Assembly (NCBI GenBank): GCA_004431415.1
Contig: QPMI01000477.1
Location: 62,001 to 126,000 of the forward strand
Source of the DNA: Cyanophora paradoxa
Lineage: Eukaryota; Glaucocystophyceae; Cyanophorales; Cyanophoraceae
DNA: 64,000 nt
Reading direction: 5' to 3'
Below are positions 29,102 through 39,110 of the stretch, in pieces. The position numbers were made by a program, and so were the translations under genes. The notes beneath the pieces are model-generated. The model was given only the letters and a program-made list of their open reading frames with translations, did no database searches and had not been told where the DNA came from. The number at the start of each line of letters is the position of its first letter. Position 1 is the first letter of the stretch.

Positions 29102-32100
29102 ATGTCGCTTCAACCGCTGTCATGGCCAGACAGCAGCAGCCACGTGCACGTGCGCGCCGTCTCAACGCTATTGCAAGATCTAGATGCAGATGTGCGCACG
29201 GTACCGGTTGAATCCCGCATCCGCGCATGCTCTCGCGGATCGCAAGTGTCTGGCGACTACCCTGTTAAGCGTTGCACTTGCAATCGCAGGCGCCAGCGTC
29301 CCGCACAAAGCGGCCGTCAGATGTGGCCATGGCGCCATCGATCTCAGAGCCACATGGCCATCACGTGCACGGGCGCCGGAGCGGCAGCGAGGCGCGCGAG
29401 ACCCATCGCGAGGCATGGCGCTCGCAATTGCACGTGGAGCGTCGGCTGGATCGCGAAGGGCACCGCAGCCCGTCGCGGTTGGCGCCAACGCTGCAGCTGG
29501 CCATCGACGGCGCGGGGCTGCAGGCGATGCACTTTCAGCTGCCCCCCGCGGACGAGGAGCAGCGCTCCGTCTGGCGGTTCATGCGGAGCGCGCTCGAGTC
29601 GAGGCCCGCACCGCGCTCGGCGGGCTCGAGCGCTGCAGCCGCCGCCGGGGACAGGAGCCGCGGGGGCTTCTGGGCGAACGCGCGCGCGCTCGGCCTCATC
29701 CTCGGGGGCCCGTCCCTCTTCGGCGCCCTCCAGTTCGGCCTCCCCTACCATTCGATCCCGCACCACGTCGGCCGAGCCTTCCTGCTCGGCCTGCTGACTT
29801 CCCTGGGGGCCGGCGCGAACGGTGACTTGCACGCGCGCTGACTACAGATCGGCTTTGACTTGAAATTCCGCCCGGCAGGCGCCTTCTGGTTCTCGACGTT
29901 TACGCGGGCCCCGCTCCGGAGAATCTCCCTCGCTTACGCGGCCCTCTTCGTCGCTCTCTCCTCCGCTCTCTTCGCGGCTCTCGACGCCGCCGTAGACTGT
30001 GCGTCCGCAGATTCATCCGACGTCTCTTGGGCGCCCTCGCGGTGACGCGGCCCCCGCATGCGCAGTGGCTCGAATCCCGTTCGCCACTCTGGGGCTGCTA
30101 CTTATCTTCCTCGTCTCCAACCAAATCTGCTCCCGCCTGCTCGCTCGCTTGTATTTTCGGCGGGTTGGTTCCATCTTCTACGGCGGCGGCGCGGCCTCCA
30201 GCTCGAATCCGGACGTGGCTCTGCCGTCCAGCTTTAGATCGGCGCCTGGATCCAGCCACCCCTCCCGCGCCTTCGTCGTCGTGGGGCGATTCCAGGTACC
30301 GATGTTCGCGCGCCCCGGCCGCTGCAGCTCGCCTCTGATGTTCGTTGCAGTCGTTGAGCAGTCTTTTGCTCGCGGTATGCGAGACACTCCCCCCCCCCCG
30401 CCCCCCCCCCCCCTCTTCTCCCCGCCCCCGCCCCCCCCCCCCCCCTCTTCTCCCGCCCCCGCCCCCCCCCCCCCCCTCGCGGTATGCGCCCTCCCCCCCC
30501 CCCTCCTCCCCCCCTCTCCCCAGAACCCCGCCTTGCGCTCCTTCGGCCACCTGATGCCCCGCCTGCAGATTCTAGGGGGTTACCTGTTCCTTTTCTCGTA
30601 CATACGGTCGACAGTCGTCCAGGTCGGCAAAGCTTTGGATTCGCGAAGGCTGTTAGCACTGAGCCGCGGCCGGTCGATTTCCGCAGGTTTTCCTGAACAT
30701 CGCCGTGACTTCCGTCTGCTTCTTCATCGTGCTGCTCCAGCTCAAGCTGTTCGGCGGCTCGCTCCTGGCAAGCATGCCACACGGCGACGCCGCCGTAATC
30801 CACGTCCTCAACATGATGTGAGCCTTGCTTGAGCCCCTCAGACTCGCACCTCCGTCAGATCTAGATTCTCTCGTGGCGGGCCCCCTGCAGCTAGCTATGA
30901 CGCTGACGGAAAGGCGGGCAGGATCAACGTGCGCGTGCTGCGCCAGCTCGCCTTCTTCCAAGTGAAGTCGGTCACCGTCTACCTCGTCTCCATCGCCACC
31001 GACCTCCTCTCCCTCCTCCTCCCCCTGCTCCTCCTCCTCCGCCGCTTCGCCCGGCCCTTCGCCCGCCGCGCCGTCCCTTGGCTCCGTGCCCGGTCGGCGG
31101 TCCCCGCCGACGCGAGGCAAGGAGAGGGGGCGAGCACGCCGGCCCCCACGTCTACGGACGCTGCGACGATTCGGAGTCCGAGCCGCGTCAATCCGACGCC
31201 GGCATCTGATGGCGCCGAACGTCCTTCGTTGTCAGAGCACCCCGCGGAGCGGGCGAGCGGCAGCAAGGGCATCGATATCGCCGCCTCGTCATCTCTGTCG
31301 ACGCGAAGCGCCCACGTAGCCGCCCCGGCCGCGGGCGACGCGGTGTCGATCGCGAGCCGAAGCCCGACTTTCGACCGGGGGTCCGGAACCGTGGCCGGGG
31401 CTGCAGATCCGGATGCGAGCCTCTGGGTGTACAACGTGCAGCACGGCATCCGGTTCGCCCCCCGGCTCGCTCGCTGGGACTCTAGATCTCGATCTGCAGC
31501 TGCCGCTGAAGCGCGCGCAGGACGATGCTGCTGTGGAACGCGGTGGTGGCGTGGGCCGCCTGCGCCATCTTCGCCACCGCCGTCGCCGTCGCCCGCTTCG
31601 GCCCGGGCGCCGCCTCCTTCCCCTACTCCCCCGCCACCTTCTCCCGCGCCGACTTCGAGAACGCCCTCATCTTCTCGGCGGTCACCGCGTGCGCCGCGTT
31701 TTCTGTAGCTTCAGATCGATGCCGATGTCGGTCCGCTCGAGATCTGACTCACGGCGTCGGTCGACCTGCAGCGGGTTCAACGCCGCCGTCGTTGCCGCCA
31801 TGCACGCCGCGGCTGCCTTCTTCCCGAACCTGCGGGACCACCTCGGCCTCGCCCCCTCCTGGCGCTTCCTCCGGTGCGCGGCAGCCCTCCTGTCACCGCG
31901 TCTCCTTGCTCTCGATGTCGTGTCCTTTGATCCGGACTCTTGGGTTCGCAGCGAGCACGCCTTCACGCTGGCCTTCATGTTCTGGCCATCCACCGGCTCC
32001 GCTTTAATTGCGTTCAACCGCCAGGTCCGAACACCCCCCGCCCCCCCCTTCCCCCCCTGTTCTCACCCCCCCCCTCCCTCTACCCCTCCTCCCCCCCGTC

Positions 32101-32191
32101 CCCTATTTGCTTTGCTGATTCGACTCCGCGCACCCTGCAGACCAACATTTACTACTTCGTCTTCCCCGAAAATTACGTTCCCCTGTCTTAA
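29102..32191 (+). CDS. Polytopic membrane protein, tandem copy A
   Basis: Eleven exons close in phase: 29102-29200, 29290-29821, 29879-29991, 30011-30295, 30569-30622, 30687-30817, 30922-31452, 31521-31688, 31772-31873, 31952-32024, 32141-32191, giving about 712 aa. The 19-nt gap at 29992-30010 may really be the end of a 61-nt intron starting at 29950, which shortens the protein by 14 aa. Seven to nine hydrophobic segments are visible: LGLILGGPSLFGALQFGL, FATLGLLLIFLVSNQI, YLFLFSYI, VTSVCFFIVLLQLKLFG, VTVYLVSIATDLLSLLLPLL, LLWNAVVAWAACAIFATAVA, FNAAVVAAMHAAAAFF and TLAFMFWPSTGSALIAF. A disordered Arg/Ser/Pro loop separates the halves. The C-terminus is IYYFVFPENYVPLS. The family is not recognised. 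The intron at 30296-30568 is dominated by C runs. Confidence 0.7.
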
Positions 32192-32395
32192 GCTTGATGG
32201 GCTTGTACCCTCCGGGCGCCCCAGCAGGGCCCAGCTGCAGGCTCTCGGCGCGTCCGCCCTTCTCATGGCCTCCTCCAAGTCCGCCCGCGGACCCGACGCC
32301 TTCGAGCCGGGCCCCAGAACGCCACAAGGTGTGCGCATGGTTTTTCTGCTCAAGGCCTAAATCTCCGCCGGAATGACGTTTTCGTCAGATCCCAA

Positions 32396-32833
32396 TGTTG
32401 AGCTAGAAATCCCCCATTCCGGTGCCCTAGGGGTGGCACGGGATTCTAGACAACAGGTTTATAGAGTGACTCTGACCTGCAGTGAGTGCAAGACCGGCCC
32501 CAGCGTGATGCAGGTTCAGCAGTATGACAGTACTCGTAGATTTGATCCGACAGAGTTTCACTACTCTAGTCTCTCTACTAGGCCGATCTCCGGGAATGAC
32601 AAAATCCCCTAAACACGCACGCGCCGGGCTCTTGAAGCCCTCACGCTGTCGTCCGAAGCTCTCATGATCAGATCATATGATCCGGTCAGACGGCTCAGAC
32701 ATATGAAAAGCAAGCCGCTGGATTTGAACCCGAGTCTCTAAGTACGCCGAAGCGAACTGCCGGAATTGAACCCGGGTCTCTACGAACGGCAAATTCTCTA
32801 ACGCTGCAGCCGCCTAAGATTTCGCCCGCGACA
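32396..32833 (-). repeat. LTR (3' LTR in element orientation)
   Basis: Matches 36970-37407 base for base by eye. TG...CA termini. Contains two B-box-like T-arm motifs on the minus strand. A 77-79-aa open frame inside both LTRs is a by-product of the repeat. Confidence 0.9.
32751..32813 (-). ncRNA. tRNA-like module inside the LTR
   Basis: The minus strand reads GCGGCTGCAGCGTTAGAGAA at 32813-32794. Downstream are GAGACCCGGGTTCAATTCC and an end CAGTTCGC that can pair with GCGGCTG as a 7-bp acceptor with one bulge. A second B-box-like GGGTTCAAATCC follows about 45 nt later. At about 63 nt it is shorter than a tRNA and its T-stem is imperfect. The same module is in the other LTR. Confidence 0.4.
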
Positions 32834-34821
32834 TTCGTCGCAGCAGAGAAAAGCCGTCCTCGGCGCCTGCTACCCCACCCGCGACGTTCGTCGCAGCAAA
32901 ATGCGAGGCCTAGCATATGTAAACGTAAATCAGGTCCTGAAACCTCAGTACCACGAAGAGGTCAGGCCAGAAAATACGGATACGAAATCCGACACTGAAG
33001 GCTGCAAAAGCAAAGCCCTCTGAGAACCTCGGAAATATAATTAATGCCTGCGTGCGAAATTCAGAAGACGTGCTAAATGAAAAGTGGCCGAGGCGTTCTA
33101 ACGCCCTGACGGCCCTAGCAGCACGAAGGCTGCACTAAATCTAGCAGCTCGAAGGCTGCAATACCTAAATCAGAGAAAATCAGAAACTGGCAGAGTATAA
33201 CTAAAGCTTCACATCTAGAGCTCAGAAAATATTTCTGAAGCTCAGGTACAAGCTAAACTCAACGATATGAATCGTGATCACGATCGATATTCTAAAATCA
33301 GAATATCGAGATATCGATCGCAAATCGAACAGCTCAAGCTGCGTACTGCTACTTGGCTGCGAGCTCGAGCTTGAGTCGCTGCAGATGCTGCCTACTCGCC
33401 GCGCGCTGCGGCTGATATGTACACGATTTGTACAAATGCTTCGAGCTCCAGCTGCGGCTGCCATGAAGAACGCCGACAGCTGCATACATACGCGTTGCAA
33501 ATGCGAGAAACGCAAATATGTATAATGAGAGGTCGATGCAAGGTGCGGCCATGCTTGAACCAGCATCGCCAGCACGACTCTCTCGACGAGGGGCAGTCTT
33601 GATTTGGGAATGACAGCGCCCTCGTGGACTTGCCGTGGACGTTGGCCTTGCAGACGCCGCAGCTCCTTCAACGTCGGCGAAGTCTGGCCCCTCCGGCCTG
33701 CGTCTGAATCTGTAGACGGCGAGAAAACGAGGGAGCCCTGTACATCCAAACGCGGGCGCCGCCGCGATGAGTACTTCCAAATTTCCACTCGTGATCTCTG
33801 AACCGCCTGACAAGATCCTCCGCCGTTCGACCCGAGAATTAAATTGCGGCCGGACGCACAGCTAAGGTGACGGTTGCTGTGTGCCCGCCGGCGGTAGGTG
33901 CGATTGCACGTCGAGTCCGAAGACCCAGAAGGTCCGCCGGGGATGCTCTATCCTCCGCCGGGTCAGGAGCACGACCAGAGCCGGTGCCGTCCGTAGCCAA
34001 CAGGAGATTGTGGCGTCCCACTCCCCCCCGAAGGCCAGGCGACTTCCACACCCTTCCGTCGTCCCCTCCTTGATTCCAAGCACGACAAAGGCCGGTTCCA
34101 TCCGACCATGGGAGGTGCGCTTGCCTTGTCGTCCTCTTTCTTGTTGAAGTCAAGCCCGCTCCTCACGAGACGGACTGCATCTCGACGACGCCGCGTCGAG
34201 ACACGCTTGACTTGAGTGTAGTAACCCCACGGCGACGATAACGCTGAGCTCGCGTCCGTCTGATGCAGGGCCGATTCCGGTCTCGTCGGATGGGTGTCAA
34301 CCGGTCCAGTGCTGTCCTGAGCGCCCTCCTGTCACGAGCAGGTCCGCGCCTCGAGCGAGACTTCGGGCATCCCACCCTCCACGGTTGTCCTCCCGCTCAC
34401 GACTGTCCACAGCGCCCTCCTGGGTTCTTCCCATCCTGGCCAGGGCATGGGCAGGTCCGCGCCTCGGTCGTGAACGCCGGTTCACCGGATCGGAGCGACG
34501 CCTTCTCCAAATTGTACAAATTCACGAATTCGAAGTCCGACCAGACCAAGCTCCTGGTCATGATCATAATCAAGTCACGGTCAATCCAGACCTTCAATGT
34601 CAGAAGAAAGGCCGTCGCTGTCGCAGGTGCGCGCAGTCCAGCACCGCGAAGCTGCCACCGCTCCACCCTCAACTTGAGAAGTGCAGCTGAAAATCACAAG
34701 TATACGCCACCACGTCGCAGAGACCACACCCCTCTTCGCGACGATATAAATCCTCATTGCTCCTCCGCTGGTCTTTTAATTCGCTTCACAGGCGGAGACC
34801 GAACCGCCATGGCGTATACTT

Positions 34822-35997
34822 TCACTTCGCGCCCGCCAGACTGCCGGAGCTCCGATATTTCTCGAGCTCCTGCTGACAGGCTGAATATTGCACTTGCAGC
34901 TGGTTCAACTCCCGTTGAAGTCGCTTGCTACAGACGGTAGTGTTGTGCGAGCCGCTCTTGCATTCATCGCACCAACGAGGCTGTCCGCCGCCCTGACTTG
35001 AAATTAACTTCAGCTTCTTGCTGTCGGGCTCTTCGATCGCGACGTCGTCCTCCTCGAGGCGATGACGATCAGGGAAGGCGGAAAGTTGAGCAACAGGAGC
35101 TCTTGCCGCTGCAGTAGAAAATTGATTGTCGGTCCTTGCTTGCTGCAATCGACTCTCGAGCGCGTTGCGCGACCGAACTCGACTGAAGAATTCGCGACTC
35201 CACTCCGCCAGATTATTTCTGGAGCCCTCCGGAATTTTACTCATAAGCTTGATCATTGACGGTGAAGTGATCGAATCCGACGACATTATTTCCGCGATCA
35301 ACATCTCGTCGGAGAACGAATCCTGAAGCTGCAGTAGACGACGAAGAATAACAACATTATTTATAAAAGCTTGCGCATCCAGCTCAGATGGATTTGCCAG
35401 CGCAGAGAAGCGACGTCCCGCCGTCTTGATAGTGTTCTTCAGAAGCTCGAATTTGTTGCCAGGCACCAAGCCGAGCAGGTGCTCACGAATTTGTGCCCAC
35501 GACGTCATGTCCAAGTCGCCATTGCCCGACTTCGTAGTCATGACACCCAGCACAGCCGTCGAGAAGGATCCATGCAACGGGTCACTTGTCGAGCGCTGCA
35601 GCGAAGACAGTGCAAGCTCTGCCAACGTCTTGTCGGGTTCTGTGTATGTCGGAGGCCGGATACAAATTGTTAAACGTTCCAGCGACTCGACCCACGACAG
35701 TACACCCGTATTAGTCAAAGGAGGAATTTTCTCCTTGAATTCTCGCAGTTCGTGGTGACGTGTTTGCATGTCCAGGTTGCCAGTTAACGCGTCCAGTGCG
35801 TTCTTCAACGTGTTCTCGACTGCAGCAGCTGCTACCGCTGCCGGGGCCGCAACAGGCGCCGGAGCTGGTACCGGTGGTGCAACTGGAGCCGGAGGCGGAG
35901 CTGGCGCAGGCGCAGGAGCAGGCACTTGCGCTCCATGGCCAGCCGCCCCGTGACCGCCGCGTTGGCCTCCGCCCCTGCCCCGTGTACTCGGAGCCAT
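34822..35997 (-). CDS. gag: Gag polyprotein with CCHC zinc knuckle
   Basis: 391 aa. A Pro/Ala-rich N-terminus is followed by a helical capsid-like region (about 75-290: LREFKEKIPPLTNTGVLSW, WAQIREHLLGLVPGNKFELL, FINNVVILRRLLQLQDSFSD), a basic patch (DSKKLKL), a zinc knuckle C-x2-C-x4-H-x4-C (CDECKSGSHNTTVC, about 343-356) and a C-terminal coiled coil (LQRELNQLQVQYSACQQELE). It would package element RNA into particles and relies on an autonomous partner for reverse transcription. Confidence 0.85.
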   Translation of the reverse strand: MAPSTRGRGGGQRGGHGAAGHGAQVPAPAPAPAPPPAPVAPPVPAPAPVAAPAAVAAAAVENTLKNALDALTGNLDMQTRHHELREFKEKIPPLTNTGVLSWVESLERLTICIRPPTYTEPDKTLAELALSSLQRSTSDPLHGSFSTAVLGVMTTKSGNGDLDMTSWAQIREHLLGLVPGNKFELLKNTIKTAGRRFSALANPSELDAQAFINNVVILRRLLQLQDSFSDEMLIAEIMSSDSITSPSMIKLMSKIPEGSRNNLAEWSREFFSRVRSRNALESRLQQARTDNQFSTAAARAPVAQLSAFPDRHRLEEDDVAIEEPDSKKLKLISSQGGGQPRWCDECKSGSHNTTVCSKRLQRELNQLQVQYSACQQELEKYRSSGSLAGAK

Positions 35998-36949
35998 GGA
36001 GAACTTGAGCTAGACACGTCCGCCCGCCGCTCGATACCGAGCGCCGCGCGCAGTACTAGTGCAGGCCCGCGCGCCCCTTGGGCTCGAGTTCGAATTCAGA
36101 CGTCGACTCGTGTGCACGCCCAGTCGCAGACGAGGCTTGAGAGTTGCGAGTTCACTTGCGACAGCACTAGCTCCACTAGTACAGAAGCTTAAGTGCGCTC
36201 GGCCTCGCAGCGAAGCCGAGAGCCGCTCACGGTCGACCGCGCCGCGCGCAGCCTCCCCGCCGGTGCGCCGCCGCGCGCGCGCCCGCCGATGCGCCGCGCG
36301 CCCGCGACCGGCGCGCACGCGCTCGCAGGCTCGAGCTCCCCGCCGCAGGTCCGCCGGCGCGCAGCCGGGATGCCGGCGCGCGCCCCGGTTCCGGATCCGG
36401 CGCTCCGGATCCGGCCGGCGCCCGCGGCGCTCCGCGGATCCGGATCTCGCGCGAGGTGCAGCGCCGCGCCGCGCCGACGAGCCGCCGATCTACAGCCCGG
36501 TCTGCAGTGCAGACGCTGCGACGAGCGAGCGGCGATCAGCCCTGCGACGCGTGCGTGGCGCCTAGATCTAGAGCCTCGGAGCTAGCCCGGCTAGCCGCGA
36601 CGTCGACGTCGTCGCTAGCTATAGTGGCGGCCGGCGGCCGGCATGCGCGCGCACGCGCCGCGCGCGCTAGCGACACCGGGTCCGGAGCCCAGCGCTAGCC
36701 CCAGTCGCGACCCAGGACGGATTGCAAAGGGATGTATACGCATCTTTAAGCAACGCGTAGGCGCGATGGCGCTGGCGGCAGCGTCCGCTCACCCGCGATA
36801 GGTTGCGCCGAGCGGGAAGGGGTTGAACGAATGCGCGAAACGGTTCTGGTCAGCGCACAGCGACTTCTGAAGGCACAGCGACTATGCGCATGAAATGAAC
36901 GCGAGGCGAAGCTCGCTCGGCCAGCTCGCATGCGCAGAGCCAGCGTTCG

Positions 36950-36969
36950 CGTTTGAGCAGCCCCCAAGA
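36950..36969 (-). promoter_or_regulatory. Putative primer-binding site
   Basis: Two bases inside the 5' LTR (minus orientation) is TTGGGGGCTGCTCAAACG. It contains TGG followed by a sequence that could pair with a tRNA 3' end GAGCAGCCC-CCA. The host tRNA is not identified. Confidence 0.35.
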
Positions 36970-37407
36970 TGTTGAGCTAGAAATCCCCCATTCCGGTGCC
37001 CTAGGGGTGGCACGGGATTCTAGACAACAGGTTTATAGAGTGACTCTGACCTGCAGTGAGTGCAAGACCGGCCCCAGCGTGATGCAGGTTCAGCAGTATG
37101 ACAGTACTCGTAGATTTGATCCGACAGAGTTTCACTACTCTAGTCTCTCTACTAGGCCGATCTCCGGGAATGACAAAATCCCCTAAACACGCACGCGCCG
37201 GGCTCTTGAAGCCCTCACGCTGTCGTCCGAAGCTCTCATGATCAGATCATATGATCCGGTCAGACGGCTCAGACATATGAAAAGCAAGCCGCTGGATTTG
37301 AACCCGAGTCTCTAAGTACGCCGAAGCGAACTGCCGGAATTGAACCCGGGTCTCTACGAACGGCAAATTCTCTAACGCTGCAGCCGCCTAAGATTTCGCC
37401 CGCGACA
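36970..37407 (-). repeat. LTR (5' LTR in element orientation)
   Basis: Partner of 32396-32833. The last three bases (ACA, 37405-37407) are reused in the target duplication of the hairpin retroposon inserted next to it. Confidence 0.9.
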
Positions 37408-37415
37408 CCAACTCA

Positions 37416-37468
37416 TTTTTTTTTTGAGAGACTACGGTGGGGCGAACCCCCCGTAGGTAGTGATATTA
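37416..37468 (-). mobile_element. Hairpin retroposon, copy 2, with 11-bp TSD
   Basis: A 53-bp insertion (minus: hairpin, TCTCTC, A tail) flanked by ACACCAACTCA at 37405-37415 and 37469-37479. The left duplication includes the last 3 bp of the LTR, so this insertion is younger than the LTR element. Confidence 0.8.
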
Positions 37469-37542
37469 ACACCAACTCAGAGTCTGATGTTCAACGGTTA
37501 TCATAGTATATTATAATCAGAGCTATATATATATAGCGATAG

Positions 37543-38320
37543 GTCGGCCTTGCAATTGGGGAAAGGAGAGGCCCTTAGGTCTGTTGGTCACTTGTCACAA
37601 AATTTTAGAAAGCGAAATTCGTATTTTTGAAGACACCTACTACCCCATTTTAGACCCTGGGGAGCACGATGGTCCGGCCCGTTTTCCTATGAGAGGCCTC
37701 TAATGGGCAGTAACAGCACGTCGAAAAGCATCGAAAAGCATTTTCACGAAAAGCGCAAATAACATTGGTCGTCCGAGTCGAAATTTGAAAATTATTAATT
37801 TCAAGAGACCGCACCCCATTCGCTAGGAAATAGTTTCCAAATTAACGGAGCGCCACGGGGCCGGCCAGCAAATTTGTATGAGTCAGGGTCGTTGTGTGCC
37901 ACCAGGTGGGTTTTAAATATACTTGATGCGTTAGTTGAAAGATTATCAAAATAAACAATTTAGACAGAGCCTTATTACTGCGAATTACATTCAAATGATT
38001 CATAGATTATCATTAACCACCTCCAAAAAGCGCCGAAAGTCGTTTTCATTCAGCTGAGACGACCAATGGGCCCCTCGGGGCCTGTACTCGGTACAATGGC
38101 GGCCGATTGGGCCCCGCATCGATATCTGTACCCTTGCGACACAATTTTGTACCCTCTTACTTGAGTGTGTACCCTTGCCGAGTGGACCCCCCTATTTCTC
38201 CTCCCCCCTCCCCCGTAACCGCGCGCGGTTGCGGGCCCCGTTTTAAAACAAAGAGCGGCCACCCTCACGCCTTGAGACCCCAAGACCCAAGGCCACTCCT
38301 GCTCCGCAGGGACTCGCTTG
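37543..38320. other. ~0.8-kb insertion of unknown type in the A-B spacer
   Basis: Copy C's 3' flank runs GCGATAGTC directly into AAGAAACATACTATAGC. In the A-B spacer about 780 bp lie between GCGATAG and AAACATACTATAGC. The insert has no recognised gene, no clear terminal inverted repeat and no poly-A. It contains repeated GTACCCTTG words near 38125-38180. Confidence 0.45.
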
Positions 38321-39110
38321 TAAAAAACATACTATAGCTATAATTATAAGTAATCGGTTGTCGCGGCCACTCGCGCTGGCATATGCATGCAGCCCCGGCC
38401 CACTTGCAGCGGCCCACTTGCTCCATCGGCCGCGGGGCTGCAGCTGCAGCAGCTGCTGCAGCTTCACCCGCGGGCTCCTGCGCTCGCGCACGCGCGCAGC
38501 ATGCTCAGGGTTCGTGAACGCTGGACAGCGCGATGCGCGCGAACCTGGAAATGTGGCTGCTGAGCAGGGAAAGCGCTTCCGGGCTCAGGCTCGATCGAGC
38601 TAACGCAGCTGCGCATCATATCATGGGCCTTCATCAGGCTTCATGGCGCATATTGCAATTGATCATGACCGATTCATGTCATCGATTCATGACCCCAATT
38701 CCTGTACATGCCTACGTATACCAAGTACCCCCCGACCACTCATTGCAGCAATTTGCAGGCTTTATTTTGCAGCTTGCGCATGCAATTGCAAGTTAAGGTG
38801 ACTCAGTGAAAGCTTAAGGCACGCAGTGCCACGCACCGAGGCACGGCCGCGGAGTCGGCGCGGAGCGGCGTGGCGCACCGCGCCGCCGCCTCAGAAATCG
38901 ATACCAGTAGTCTCCTGAGTCCTGAGCTGCACGGAGCCTGCACGGCCGCTTAACGCAGGCAGCGCAGGCTGCTGGGTCGATGCGATGGTTCAGAGGCACG
39001 AGCCTGATCATGGCCATGAGCCAGATCTGGCCGCGGACCACGCCGCCAGCGTCTTTGAGCTGCATGCGCAGCTGCAGCGGCGACCTCAGCGCGCTGCCCC
39101 TGCAGCTGCC
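38321..39110. other. Upstream region of copy B
   Basis: No gene. It begins with the unit-boundary words TATAATTATAAGTAATCGG, shared by all spacers (38340, 42585, 47000), then CTGCAG-rich palindromes and AGCTGC repeats. Confidence 0.45.

Larger units (their letters stand above)
32396..37407 (-). mobile_element. Gag-only LTR retrotransposon (TR-GAG type)
   Basis: Two LTRs of 438 bp (32396-32833, 36970-37407) read as identical. They begin TGTCGCGGGC and end CTAGCTCAACA in the minus orientation and are flanked by a 4-bp duplication CCAA (32392-32395, 37408-37411). The 4.1-kb interior encodes a Gag but no recognisable protease, reverse transcriptase, RNase H or integrase, so it is non-autonomous. 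It sits in the 3' flank of copy A; copy C shows the equivalent uninterrupted flank near 46905-46930. Confidence 0.88.

Noticed and set aside
30098-30803. Gly-rich minus-strand frames
   Set aside because: They arise from C-run introns of the plus-strand membrane-protein gene.
31413-32360. Single 315-aa plus-strand frame taken as a gene
   Set aside because: It runs through introns of membrane-protein copy A; the exon model in phase across three copies explains it better.
32373-32612. 79-aa frame, nearly identical to a 77-aa frame at 36953-37186, looking like a conserved protein
   Set aside because: Both lie inside the two LTRs; identity reflects LTR duplication, not protein conservation.
32701-32775. 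Intact tRNA genes in the LTR (GGTTCAAATCC-like boxes)
   Set aside because: Length and stem pairing do not support a functional tRNA; kept only as a tRNA-like module.
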